Positions 1 to 8,330 of a stretch of DNA of 64,000 nt are shown here, one piece after another. Both the position numbers and the translations under genes were made by a program. A model generated the notes under the pieces. That model was not told the DNA's origin. It searched no databases and saw only the letters and a list, made by a program, of their open reading frames with translations. Within the stretch, counting starts at the first letter, position 1. Each line of letters opens with the position of its first letter. Origin of the DNA: Prosthecobacter debontii. Its GTDB lineage: Bacteria; Verrucomicrobiota; Verrucomicrobiia; Verrucomicrobiales; Verrucomicrobiaceae. The DNA lies in the NCBI RefSeq assembly GCF_900167535.1, contig NZ_FUYE01000004.1, positions 288,709-352,708 of the forward strand, in the 5' to 3' direction.

Positions 1-1909
1 GGGTGAGGGGGAGCAAGACCAAAATACCAGTCCCCTGGGTGGCGGCAATGCTCATGATTGGAGCCGCCGTCTCCGGAGTGAAGGCGCTCACGTCAAAGAT
101 AAACACGGTGCTTTCCGCCAGATCCCGAGCCAGGGTGGCAGGCTCGATTTTTGGAAGTGCAATGGCGGATGTGGCCCATTGCCGGAGTGTCTGTTGCAGA
201 ATCTGCTGTGTCGTCGTGTGAGGGCTGTGATAGATGATCCGTTGATCTTTGATGATGTCCTGCCAGCCGATTTCCTCTTCACGGCCAGCGTCATCCTGGG
301 CCACACGAAGGGGAAGCTCAAAGAAGAAGTCTGAGCCCTGCCCCTGCTCACTGATCACACTAATCTCTCCACCCATCATTCGGCAGAGCTTACGGCAAAT
401 GGCCAGGCCGAGCCCCGTACCACCATATTTGCGAGTGGTGGAAGTGTCGGCCTGGGTAAAGGCTTGGAATAGGCTGCCAATCTTGTCCGACGGAATACCG
501 ATGCCGGTATCGCGGACGGAGAAATGAAGATGTGCAAGATCGCCTTGAGGCGTCTTGCGGCTCACCTGCCGAGCGAGAATGAGGATCTCGCCTTTTTCTG
601 TGAACTTGATGGAGTTGCCGACGAGATTGACCAAGACCTGCTTGATGCGCTGAAAGTCTCCTTTGAACATCCGCGGTAAAGCAGGATCCATGTGGAAATT
701 CAATTCGATCGCCTTCTCGGCGGCTCGATAAGAGAAGACGTCGGCCACCTCCGCCAAAAGCTTCTCCATATCGACAGGCATATCCTCGATTTCCATCTTA
801 CCAGATTCGATTTTGGAGAAGTCCAAGATGTCATTGATCAGATGCAGCAGCGACTCACCGGAGGAACGGATCATACGAACCAATTCCTCCTGCTCGTGGT
901 CCAATCCCATCTCTAGAAGCAGGGAGGTCGTGCCGATGATGCCGTTCATCGGAGTGCGGATCTCATGGCTCATGTTGGCCAGGAAATCTCCTTTAGCCGC
1001 AGTAGCTACCTCGGCTTGTTTGCGCGCCTTTTGGAATTCCCCCAGCATCTGCTGACGTCGTGATTCTTCCTGTTGGAAGCCGGTGATGGCATGATTGAAC
1101 TGATCCTGAAGCGAATCCAAATCATCAAGGCCGGAGGCGGGCAGGCGATGATTGAGATTGCCTTGTTTGAGAGCCTCGAAACCCGCCTTGAGCGCTTCGG
1201 TTTTGCGGGTGATGGCACAACCTACCAGATAAAAACCGAGAATAGCCGGGAGTAACCCGATGGCGGTGCCGAGTGCAGGCACCATGAGGCGAGGAAGATT
1301 CAAAAGATGCCGAATGTGTACCCGCGGCTGGCGGGCGATGATGACCCCGGCGATCCGTCCATCGGCATTCATCAGCGGTGCACCTGCCAGCAACCATTCA
1401 TAAGGACGCTTGAGGCTGGCTTCGAGGGGATTGTTGGCATCGCCAATGACCACGGAGGAACCCGCCATCACACGATACACGATGTCCTGGAGTTGCTGGG
1501 TGTCTGGCTCCATCGGCTGGAGATTGAGCGCCGTATCATGTACGATAATAAACGGCGTCTTCGTCATGGGGGGCAGCCCGGGATTGGCATTGGGGCCGAC
1601 GATTTCCACGCGTAATCCAAGGTCTTGGATCAAGGTGGGAACGTCCACAATTTGCAGACGCATCTTCAGGTGAACGATCGACTCACTGGTTAGGTTGCGA
1701 GAGCCCACCAAGGTCTCAGGAGTCAAGTTTTGGGCGCGGAGTTCCGCTTGAGCCGCTTGTACAATGCTGCCCATGTAGGCGCGTTGAGAGAGGCGGAGGA
1801 TCTGGAAATCCTGCCATAAAAACGCAGCTGCTGTGACTGTGGCTCCCATGAGGACGGCCAGCACTCCCAGCAGCATGAAACGGCTAGCGATGGAAAAGCG
1901 AAGCTTCAT
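1..1909 (-). CDS. Membrane hybrid histidine kinase, C-terminus cut by window edge
   Basis: The reading frame starts at ATG 1909 and stays open to base 1 (at least 636 codons), so the 3' end is missing. The first helix is near residues 10-30 and a second lies near residue 205-230, enclosing a periplasmic sensor region; a HAMP-like linker and short coiled coil follow. The H-box reads [15 protein letters not shown], and the ATPase domain shows an N-box ([11 protein letters not shown]), DTGIGIP and GGTGLGLAI. After the ATPase domain the protein continues into a receiver-like stretch with a strand ending in Asp (VFIFDVSAF); whether it can be phosphorylated cannot be judged from this part. The start codon overlaps the stop of the upstream response regulator (ATGA), so the two are translationally coupled at the end of the pilus operon. 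Ligand unknown. Confidence 0.85.
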   Translation of the reverse strand, partial: MKLRFSIASRFMLLGVLAVLMGATVTAAAFLWQDFQILRLSQRAYMGSIVQAAQAELRAQNLTPETLVGSRNLTSESIVHLKMRLQIVDVPTLIQDLGLRVEIVGPNANPGLPPMTKTPFIIVHDTALNLQPMEPDTQQLQDIVYRVMAGSSVVIGDANNPLEASLKRPYEWLLAGAPLMNADGRIAGVIIARQPRVHIRHLLNLPRLMVPALGTAIGLLPAILGFYLVGCAITRKTEALKAGFEALKQGNLNHRLPASGLDDLDSLQDQFNHAITGFQQEESRRQQMLGEFQKARKQAEVATAAKGDFLANMSHEIRTPMNGIIGTTSLLLEMGLDHEQEELVRMIRSSGESLLHLINDILDFSKIESGKMEIEDMPVDMEKLLAEVADVFSYRAAEKAIELNFHMDPALPRMFKGDFQRIKQVLVNLVGNSIKFTEKGEILILARQVSRKTPQGDLAHLHFSVRDTGIGIPSDKIGSLFQAFTQADTSTTRKYGGTGLGLAICRKLCRMMGGEISVISEQGQGSDFFFELPLRVAQDDAGREEEIGWQDIIKDQRIIYHSPHTTTQQILQQTLRQWATSAIALPKIEPATLARDLAESTVFIFDVSAFTPETAAPIMSIAATQGTGILVLLPLT

Positions 1910-2340
1910 GCCAACGTATCATGAGCAGCCCGGTCACGTGCAATGCCACGGCGAACCGTGGCGACGAGATGCTCCAAGGTATAAGGTTTTTGCAAGACGT
2001 CTGTGAAACCGATGGCCATGCAAAGGTCGCGGGCGTCTTCTTGAAAGAACCCACTGCAGGCGATCACAGGGAGTTCGGCATCAATTTTTTTTAACCCGTC
2101 GAGTGTTTCGAACCCGGAGATATCTCCTGGCATGGTGAGATCTAAAACCACGGTCGCAAATCGATTATGGGTCTGGATGGAATGAGCCACCATCTGAAGT
2201 GCTTGCGAACCTGTGTCAGATACTTCGACTTCCATGCCATGTGCATTCAGGATGGCTTTGGCAACGGCGAGCATCTGTGGTTCGTCATCCACGACGAGGA
2301 TGCGCCCATGAGAACGACTGGATGGAGCTGGATAAGACAT
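1906..2340 (-). CDS. Single-domain response regulator (receiver only)
   Basis: This 144-residue protein is a CheY-like receiver domain with no output domain. The acidic pair is D18-D19 (VVDDEP), the expected phosphorylation site is D67 in VVLDLTMPG, and the conserved Lys is in LQKPYT near residue 118. It lies 42 bases downstream of the GspE/PilB-type ATPase gene and overlaps the hybrid kinase by four bases, so it is probably co-transcribed with the pilus genes and phosphorylated by the kinase or its receiver. A role in pilus control or chemotaxis-like signalling is inferred from position only. Confidence 0.85.
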   Translation of the reverse strand: MSYPAPSSRSHGRILVVDDEPQMLAVAKAILNAHGMEVEVSDTGSQALQMVAHSIQTHNRFATVVLDLTMPGDISGFETLDGLKKIDAELPVIACSGFFQEDARDLCMAIGFTDVLQKPYTLEHLVATVRRGIARDRAAHDTLA

Positions 2341-2382
2341 AGCCGGGAGAAGAAGGCGGTGATTTTGAGGGGAAAAAGAAAA

Positions 2383-4551
2383 TTAGGCTGCTGTATACGC
2401 AAGGCATTTGATCTCATCGAGAGTGGTATGCCCTCCGATGACTTGCATGAGCCCTTCTTGATAGAGCGAGAAGAATCCGTGTTTGAAAGCGCAGGCACGC
2501 ATGGCCGACATCGGTGCCGCTTCTTCGATGAGGTCGCGCAATTCTGTACTAATTTCGCAGAGCTCCATGAGGGCGACACGACCGGAATAACCTGTGCCAT
2601 GACACTCTGGGCAGCCAACAGCTGTGTAGATGGGCTGGGTCAACGGTTGTGAAATGACACTTTGTTTGGCCATCAGTTCCTGGACATCTTGAGGCACTTG
2701 CATCGGACGCTTGCAGTAACCGCAGAGACGGCGGACCAGACGCTGGGCTTGTGACAGGGCAAGTGAATCGGAAAGCAGGTACTTTTCGACACCCATGCTC
2801 ATGAGGCGAGACACGGCTCTAAGGCTGTCGTTGGCGTGGAGGGTGGTCAACACCAAGTGACCGGTGAGGGCAGCATTGACAGCCGCATTGGCCGTCTCCG
2901 CATCACGTGATTCACCAATCAGAATGATGTCGGGGTCGGCACGTAGAAGGGCTCTCAATCCATTGGCGAAATCCAGGCCCACGTGGTGATTCGTTTGCGT
3001 CTGGTTGATACCTTCGACTTCGTATTCGATCGGGTCCTCAATCGTCTGAATGTTGACCCCATCGTCATTCACACTGTTCAGCAAGGCATACAGCGTGGTG
3101 GTTTTACCTGAACCTGTCGGCCCCGTTACCAAGACCAGTCCTTGGTCACGAGTCATCGTACGGGTCAGGATATCGAGCTGACGTTGCCCCAAGTTAAAGT
3201 CAGACAGGCGGCGCACTCCATCCTGCTTATCCAAAAAGCGCATGATCACTTTTTGAAATTCGCGCCGGGTCGGCACAGCCGCCACACGAACATCCACCCG
3301 GCGGCGCCCGATGCTGAGGCCAAAACGGCCGTCTTGGCATTCCTGGCGATTTTGGTTCATCCCGGCGTAGTTTTTGAGGAGCGCTACGAAGCGGTTGAGC
3401 TGCTCTTCAGGAGCCGTCAGAATGGTCTTCATATTGCCATCCATGCGGGCGCGGAAACGCGCGAGATTGTAGTATTTCTCCAAATGAAGGTCAGAGGCGC
3501 GGCAGCGAACGGCGGTGAAAAGTGCCCATTGCACAAGTTCCTCCGCGCTGTGGTTGGGATTGGCCGGATTGATCCGCGCCATATCCTCAGCCATGATATC
3601 CACCACATTTTCATTGCCGGAGACGGAGGCCGTGAGATTGGCCTTATCCATCTTGACCACCCCACTGGGATCAAAGGTGGCACCAGCGCGATTGATCGCA
3701 TCGCGAATGCCCGCAGGGTCTGCTAAAACGGGCACGATCTTCACCGCCGAATTGCCCATGGAGAGCCATTCGTCTTCGAAGGCATAACAATCGGCGTGTT
3801 CGGTTAGCAGGAAGACGGCGTTTTTGCCGATGTAGAGCGGATAGACGGTGTGGCGCTCCAGAAGAGGGAGGGGAAAGAAAGATTGCCGCTGCGCTTCATT
3901 GGCTGAAAAGCACAAGGCACGTCCGCCGCTGACCATGTACTGCAAAGCCGGTCCTAGATTTCGCTGAATCGAATTGAAGTGAGAGGATTCGAGGGTGGGA
4001 TGTTTTTCCTTCTGACTTTCGAAGAAGCCTTGCATCTTCGTCACCTCGGATGGTTCGAAGGGGTAATTCTCCATCAACCAGCGGAAAGTTCCCTCCAGCC
4101 CTAACTCAGCAAAGTTAGGATGATGAGCATTTTCCATCGCATTTTGTTGAGCGATGGGAAGCTGTCCAAAACGTTGAACGAGGTCCTTGCGCGTCTTTTG
4201 ATACTGATCTTGAGAGATCAAGACCCGAATGGTGAGAAACGAGGGTACCCCCCAGGTGTCTCCTGCCCTGGGATTGTGATGTGCCATCACCAGCAGAGGG
4301 CCGATCATGGTCACTGGAAGCCATGGATCAGCGACATAGGGCACACGGCCCAGCTTCCTCACGATACGCTCAGCTTCGGGGGAGCAACTTTCCCGAACCA
4401 GCGTCACTGGCAGCATATTGAATTGCAGAGCTAAACCTTCAATTGAGATGATCGCTGCCTGCTTCGCGTCGATAGTCGCGCCTGGTGAATTACTTGCTTG
4501 TCCGAACGATTGCGGAGCAAGCGAGGGTTGGGAAATAACGTGAGCAGACAT
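2383..4551 (-). CDS. GspE/PilB-family assembly ATPase
   Basis: This 722-residue cytoplasmic ATPase should power assembly of the pilin-like proteins encoded just upstream. The C-terminal half has the family signatures: Walker A GPTGSGKTTT near residue 477, an Asp box (IQTIEDPIE), Walker B (DPDIILIGESRD), a His box (LTTLHANDS), and a tetracysteine zinc site made of CGYC near residue 610 and CPEC near residue 650. The zinc site points to the PilB/GspE extension type rather than the retraction ATPase PilT. The N-terminal third is long and poorly recognisable. The start is 15 bases downstream of the stop of the preceding prepilin gene. No inner-membrane PilC/GspF partner, secretin or prepilin peptidase is in the window, so type IV pilus and type II secretion cannot be separated. 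Confidence 0.92.
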   Translation of the reverse strand: MSAHVISQPSLAPQSFGQASNSPGATIDAKQAAIISIEGLALQFNMLPVTLVRESCSPEAERIVRKLGRVPYVADPWLPVTMIGPLLVMAHHNPRAGDTWGVPSFLTIRVLISQDQYQKTRKDLVQRFGQLPIAQQNAMENAHHPNFAELGLEGTFRWLMENYPFEPSEVTKMQGFFESQKEKHPTLESSHFNSIQRNLGPALQYMVSGGRALCFSANEAQRQSFFPLPLLERHTVYPLYIGKNAVFLLTEHADCYAFEDEWLSMGNSAVKIVPVLADPAGIRDAINRAGATFDPSGVVKMDKANLTASVSGNENVVDIMAEDMARINPANPNHSAEELVQWALFTAVRCRASDLHLEKYYNLARFRARMDGNMKTILTAPEEQLNRFVALLKNYAGMNQNRQECQDGRFGLSIGRRRVDVRVAAVPTRREFQKVIMRFLDKQDGVRRLSDFNLGQRQLDILTRTMTRDQGLVLVTGPTGSGKTTTLYALLNSVNDDGVNIQTIEDPIEYEVEGINQTQTNHHVGLDFANGLRALLRADPDIILIGESRDAETANAAVNAALTGHLVLTTLHANDSLRAVSRLMSMGVEKYLLSDSLALSQAQRLVRRLCGYCKRPMQVPQDVQELMAKQSVISQPLTQPIYTAVGCPECHGTGYSGRVALMELCEISTELRDLIEEAAPMSAMRACAFKHGFFSLYQEGLMQVIGGHTTLDEIKCLAYTAA

Positions 4552-4566
4552 GGGAAGCGCAGTGGT

Positions 4567-5100
4567 TCACCGACCACTGGATTGATAGTTCTCAGGAAAC
4601 GGAAACGGTTCCGTAAAGTCAGAGCCGTCAAAGACCATGAGTAGCCCTGTTCCTGCCTCGCCTGGACGCACAAGTTCAAAAGTGCGCCCATTCCAACGAA
4701 TACGAAAATCTTTGTCCGAAGATGAATTGCCTGGGTTGTACTCAGGCGGTACATATGGCGAGCCTACTGAGGCTAAGGCTTGATTCGGATTACGGTATTG
4801 CAGGTCTCGAAGGACGACTAGCTCATCGGAGGTGGTTTCATCCCGACGCATGAAACTCATTTCACGGTTCGCTGAAGACCATGAATGGAGGGCGGAATTC
4901 AGCATCTCGACTCGGGATGTGGCAAGCGTTTCCTGGCTTGCTCCAAAGGCTCCCCACATGCGGACGATGACGATGCCAGCTAAGATTCCCAAAATCGATA
5001 TCGCGATGATCAATTCGGACATGGAAAAACCTGCTCTCAACGGGCGGTTAGACCGTGAGGCAAGGCAGCTAGAAACAAAACTGTTTCGGGGCTTATCCAT
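4567..5100 (-). CDS. Prepilin-like protein (minor pseudopilin)
   Basis: The protein has 177 residues and a type IV prepilin N-terminus: a basic leader of 24 residues, a processing site G24|F25, Glu at mature position +5 (E29, within FSMSELIIAI), and a hydrophobic helix of about 20 residues. The rest is a polar globular domain with no recognised family. The leader is long for a type IVa pilin and closer to pseudopilins with extended leaders. It lies 19 bases after the previous prepilin gene and directly before the assembly ATPase gene, so it is one of the minor subunits of the same machine. Confidence 0.85.
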   Translation of the reverse strand: MDKPRNSFVSSCLASRSNRPLRAGFSMSELIIAISILGILAGIVIVRMWGAFGASQETLATSRVEMLNSALHSWSSANREMSFMRRDETTSDELVVLRDLQYRNPNQALASVGSPYVPPEYNPGNSSSDKDFRIRWNGRTFELVRPGEAGTGLLMVFDGSDFTEPFPFPENYQSSGR

Positions 5101-5119
5101 GAGGGGCGATGAGGGATTT

Positions 5120-5551
5120 TTAATAAGGGATGATTTCTTGTCCGCTGGTACCAGACGGCCCTCGGAGCTGCATCTTGGTCATCGTGGTGATGGTCGGATT
5201 GAACGTGACGGTATAACCAGCCGGCATGTAGAGTAGGAGCGTCAATTCCGCATAACTCATGTAGGGCCGCAGCAATTGATAGCGGGCTTCATCACTCGTG
5301 GCAGCGGCCCAGTCGATCGCTGCCTGGGTGCGCCCCCGGACCTGGATGAAAGATGCTTGGGCCAAATTTAGAGCTTCAGCTCGTGTGATGGCTAGATTCT
5401 TCTCGCTGTCCGCCCGCATACGTGTAATGGAGGGGATAGCGAGGAAAGCAATGATCCCAATGATGGAAACGCAAGCCATCATTTCAACCAACGAAAATCC
5501 CAAATGACGGACACGCTGATTGGGATTGGAGGATGATGGCAAAAGGCTCAT
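5120..5551 (-). CDS. Prepilin-like protein (minor pseudopilin)
   Basis: This 143-residue prepilin has a polar leader of 18 residues with two Arg and one His near the cut, a cleavage site G18|F19, Glu at +5 (E23), and a hydrophobic segment (CVSIIGIIAFLAIPSI) containing the Pro near position 22 that is typical of type IVa pilins. The C-terminal domain is short and Thr-rich, with no disulfide pair. It sits 26 bases downstream of the 172-residue prepilin in the same operon. Confidence 0.85.
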   Translation of the reverse strand: MSLLPSSSNPNQRVRHLGFSLVEMMACVSIIGIIAFLAIPSITRMRADSEKNLAITRAEALNLAQASFIQVRGRTQAAIDWAAATSDEARYQLLRPYMSYAELTLLLYMPAGYTVTFNPTITTMTKMQLRGPSGTSGQEIIPY

Positions 5552-5577
5552 GGTCTGTAGATCAGAGGTTTTCGTGT

Positions 5578-6096
5578 TTACTCATCCATGAGAACGACTC
5601 GCGGCATATCTCCGTCTTCCCATGCTGGGAGAGTGAGGTATTGTTTGGCCCCATAAAGAGCCGAAGAGATCAGCTTATCAGATCCCGCTTTGCTTTTGTA
5701 CTCGTCAAAATGTGCCACGGTGGTGGCATCGAGAAATCCAGCCCGCTTATTGGGGTCTGTGTTGGTGGGGTCTGGGCGGAGCTTCTCAAACTTGGCCGAG
5801 GTCGTCGGCAAAGCATTGTAGATGGCCCGAATCGCACTGAGTGTCTGAACTTGAGCGGTCTCCTGTCCATTGACGCTGGAGCGCACACGGGTCTGGGACA
5901 TGACCCACGCGTTCACAGCTTCCTGCACGGCGGACTGTTGTTGGCGGGCAACGATCCGGTTCGCATCGCGTGCTCCGTTCGAAATAGCACTGACGGCTAG
6001 CGCGGCCATGATGCCAATGATGGCGATGGTGAAAATGGCCTCCACGAAAGTGAAGGCAGAACGAATGGGTTTCCTTGGGGGCATGGAGCTTTGCAT
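5578..6096 (-). CDS. Prepilin-like protein with Ala at the -1 cleavage position
   Basis: The 172-residue protein has a basic leader (MPPRKPIRSA), a mature N-terminus FTFVEAIFTI with Glu at +5 (E19), and a pilin helix. The residue before the cut is Ala14, not the usual Gly; prepilin peptidases often tolerate Ala, but it is unusual. Met5 (6084) is an alternative start giving a 10-residue leader. The mature domain has a long helical region followed by a polar tail. It is the first gene after the terminator that follows the major pilin gene, so it is expressed either by read-through or from a promoter in the short gap. Confidence 0.8.
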   Translation of the reverse strand: MQSSMPPRKPIRSAFTFVEAIFTIAIIGIMAALAVSAISNGARDANRIVARQQQSAVQEAVNAWVMSQTRVRSSVNGQETAQVQTLSAIRAIYNALPTTSAKFEKLRPDPTNTDPNKRAGFLDATTVAHFDEYKSKAGSDKLISSALYGAKQYLTLPAWEDGDMPRVVLMDE

Positions 6097-6109
6097 TCGA
6101 TGGAGAGGT

Positions 6110-6147
6110 TAAAAAAAATCCGCCGGGGAACATGTCCCCGGCGGATC
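6110..6147 (-). terminator. Rho-independent terminator after the major pilin gene
   Basis: A perfect 12-bp stem (6118-6129 pairing with 6135-6146) with a 5-base loop is followed, in the minus-strand direction, by eight consecutive T residues (6118-6111). It lies about 85 bases past the pilin stop codon and before the next prepilin gene, which fits partial termination giving far more major pilin than minor pilin mRNA. Confidence 0.9.
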
Positions 6148-6229
6148 AGAGTCTGCCCGGACTTCGTCAGCTCATGATGGTAAAATCAGGAGATGGCGTC
6201 CAGAGCCTGGAGCCGGGTATGGTCACGAA

Positions 6230-6637
6230 TCAAGGGGCGGTGTCGTTCTTCGCCTTGTACTTGACCTGCTTGTTGGTGTCGTCCCACTCAAGGTAGGTCT
6301 TCACAGCAGCTTCTTCTTCGTCATCAATGTCACCCACGGTGAACACTTTGCCGTTGAATGGGCCCGAGGTAGGCTTGACGGTGTCACCCTGAGCAGAGGT
6401 CAGCACATCGTCGATGGTAGACCAAGCTGGCTCATAGCCGGCAGCGATAGCGGCATTCATGACGGAAGCCACGGACTGGGCGTTACGCTGGGCGGTCGCC
6501 TGCTTGGCGCTGTCGTTGATGTTACCGATGTTTGGGATGGCGATCGCAGCGATGATGCCGATGATCGCGATCACCACGAGCATTTCCACCAGGGAGAAAC
6601 CAGCTTTCAGGGAGCTGTTAAGATTAACTTTTTTCAT
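6230..6637 (-). CDS. Major type IV pilin-like protein
   Basis: The product has 135 residues when started at ATG 6637, giving a short basic leader (MKKVNLNSSLKAG) cut at G13|F14. The mature protein begins FSLVEMLVVIAIIGIIAAIA with Glu at +5, the classic type IVa/pseudopilin helix. The remaining domain of about 95 residues is small, acidic and lacks Cys. A GTG 42 bases upstream would add a 14-residue polar extension not needed for a leader, so I reject it. Its own promoter and terminator, and its first position in the operon, suggest it is the abundant structural subunit. Major pseudopilin (GspG-like) is an equally possible label. Confidence 0.88.
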   Translation of the reverse strand: MKKVNLNSSLKAGFSLVEMLVVIAIIGIIAAIAIPNIGNINDSAKQATAQRNAQSVASVMNAAIAAGYEPAWSTIDDVLTSAQGDTVKPTSGPFNGKVFTVGDIDDEEEAAVKTYLEWDDTNKQVKYKAKNDTAP

Positions 6638-6715
6638 AGTGTGTTGTTTGTTGGGCTGTTGGTTTGTTGTCTTCCACACCCGGGTCCTATGAGGATTCGT
6701 GTTTGGAATATGGAA

Positions 6716-6743
6716 ATTATAAACGCATGCTGAATATGGGCAA
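6716..6743 (-). promoter_or_regulatory. Sigma-70-like promoter of the pilin gene
   Basis: On the minus strand a perfect -10 box TATAAT (6721-6716) stands 16 bases from a -35-like TTGCCC (6743-6738) in an AT-rich region. It would give a leader of about 70 nucleotides before the ATG at 6637. No sigma-54 GG-N10-GC element was found here, although many pilin genes use one. Confidence 0.6.
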
Positions 6744-6926
6744 TATTTTTTTCATATATATCATAAAAAAGTGAATTTATTAATCCTGGTCGCCATTGCG
6801 ATGTTTTCTCAAATTACTGCGAATTCAGATAATTGTCGATGTCCATCACCTCAGAGCCGATCTTCGTCATTTCGATACTGAGGTCCCGTGTTGCACCGGA
6901 GGCCGTCTGGATTTTCAGTCGGACCC

Positions 6927-8210
6927 ATGCAACCAACCCTTCAGATTGCCCTCGTCGGAGCCGGTATGTTCGGCGGAGATGTCCACCTACGTGCCTATGC
7001 AGATCTTCAGCGATTTGGAATCGCTGGGCAGTTAGCTCGGGTCGGGTTAGACAAGTATTCGCGTGAGCTCGCGCCCGTCCAAATTGACCTCGTTGCGGTG
7101 GCTACCCGCTCGGAGAAGTCGGCGTTGAAGTCAGCCGCAGCATTCAAAGAATGGACCGGGCACGAGCCGAAGGCTTATCATGGGGATACCCCGTGGGACG
7201 ATATCCTGCGCGATTTCCCAGATCTCGATATCTTAGCCGTCGCAACACCAGATCATCTTCATACGCAGCCCATCCTCGCTGCTTTGGCGCGTGGTGTACA
7301 TGTCCTGACAGAGAAGCCCATGTGCCTAAGCATCCAGGAGTCAGATGAAATCATCGCTGCGGCTAAAGCCAAGAACTGCATCGTCGCTGTGGATATGCAT
7401 AAGCGCTACGATCCTGATCACCTGCGCATTCGTGATGATATCCAGAACCGCATTGGGCCGCCACTTTATGGTACAGCCTATTTGGAAGAGCCGCTGGAAG
7501 TCAGCACCAGCACTTTCAAATGGGTGGAGTCTTCTGATCCATTTAGCTATGTGGGCCCGCACTGGACGGATCTGATTTGGTCCTATTATAAATCCAAACC
7601 TGTTAGCTTGACCGCCGTTGGGCAGAAGAAGCGCCTCATCCGCGACGGCATCAATGCCTATGACGCGGTCCAAGTCCGTGTGGACTTTGACAACGGAATG
7701 AGCATCAATTTCCATAACAACTGGGTGACTCCAGCCGACTTTGAAGGGCCTGTGAATCAGGGACACGAGATTGTGGGGGCAGATGGCAAAGTGGAGAGTG
7801 ATCAGCAGTATCGAGGCTTCCGTTGGTGGAATCAGGGCGGAGGCTCACGCACGAGCAATAACCACTTTACCCGTGATGTGATGCGCCCCGATGGCACCAA
7901 AGGGTATATCGGTTACGGGGTGGATAGTCTGACCGTGGGGATTGTGGCCATCAGCCGGGTCAAGTTTGCGGGAGAAAGCCGAGATGCCGTGGCGGATCTT
8001 TACCCAACTGCTGAGGAGGCACGCATCACCAGTGCCCTGGTGGATGCCGCTGCCAAAGTGAGGGACCTTAATTTCAAGTACATGCAGGAAGGCAAGGGCG
8101 CGACCGTGACGGCGCGCTTCGGTGAAGACGGTATCACGATCATTGATCCCAATCGCATCGCGGAAGGAGCCGAGGCCGTGTTTGAAAAAATCTACGACAA
8201 GCCTTTGTGA
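6927..8210 (+). CDS. Gfo/Idh/MocA-family oxidoreductase
   Basis: This 427-residue protein starts with a Rossmann fold (ALVGAGMFGG) and carries the family signature EKPMCL, whose Lys is the usual catalytic or substrate-binding residue, followed by a GFO/IDH/MocA C-terminal sheet domain. Members use NAD(P) to oxidise or reduce sugars, inositols or their derivatives. I chose ATG 6927 because the glycine-rich loop then begins within 10 residues; a GTG 39 bases upstream would add a non-conserved extension. No signal peptide is seen, so it should be cytoplasmic. It is divergent from the pilin operon and followed by a TonB receptor. The substrate cannot be told. Confidence 0.88.
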   Translation: MQPTLQIALVGAGMFGGDVHLRAYADLQRFGIAGQLARVGLDKYSRELAPVQIDLVAVATRSEKSALKSAAAFKEWTGHEPKAYHGDTPWDDILRDFPDLDILAVATPDHLHTQPILAALARGVHVLTEKPMCLSIQESDEIIAAAKAKNCIVAVDMHKRYDPDHLRIRDDIQNRIGPPLYGTAYLEEPLEVSTSTFKWVESSDPFSYVGPHWTDLIWSYYKSKPVSLTAVGQKKRLIRDGINAYDAVQVRVDFDNGMSINFHNNWVTPADFEGPVNQGHEIVGADGKVESDQQYRGFRWWNQGGGSRTSNNHFTRDVMRPDGTKGYIGYGVDSLTVGIVAISRVKFAGESRDAVADLYPTAEEARITSALVDAAAKVRDLNFKYMQEGKGATVTARFGEDGITIIDPNRIAEGAEAVFEKIYDKPL

Positions 8211-8330
8211 GCTAATTTTATCCGGTTCCGAGGAATGGCTGGTGATTGTTATTCATGCAAGCCATTCCTGATCGCATTCGACCCTCGGCAAGTGACAAGC
8301 GGGCGACAATTTTATTTTTCTGCGTCTCCC

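Noticed and set aside
3142-3726. Plus-strand ORF of 194 codons inside the assembly ATPase gene
   Set aside because: It is antisense to the conserved ATPase domain and has no protein features.
6638-6679. GTG start extending the major pilin by 14 residues
   Set aside because: The added residues are polar and break the usual short basic leader; ATG 6637 gives a normal prepilin leader.
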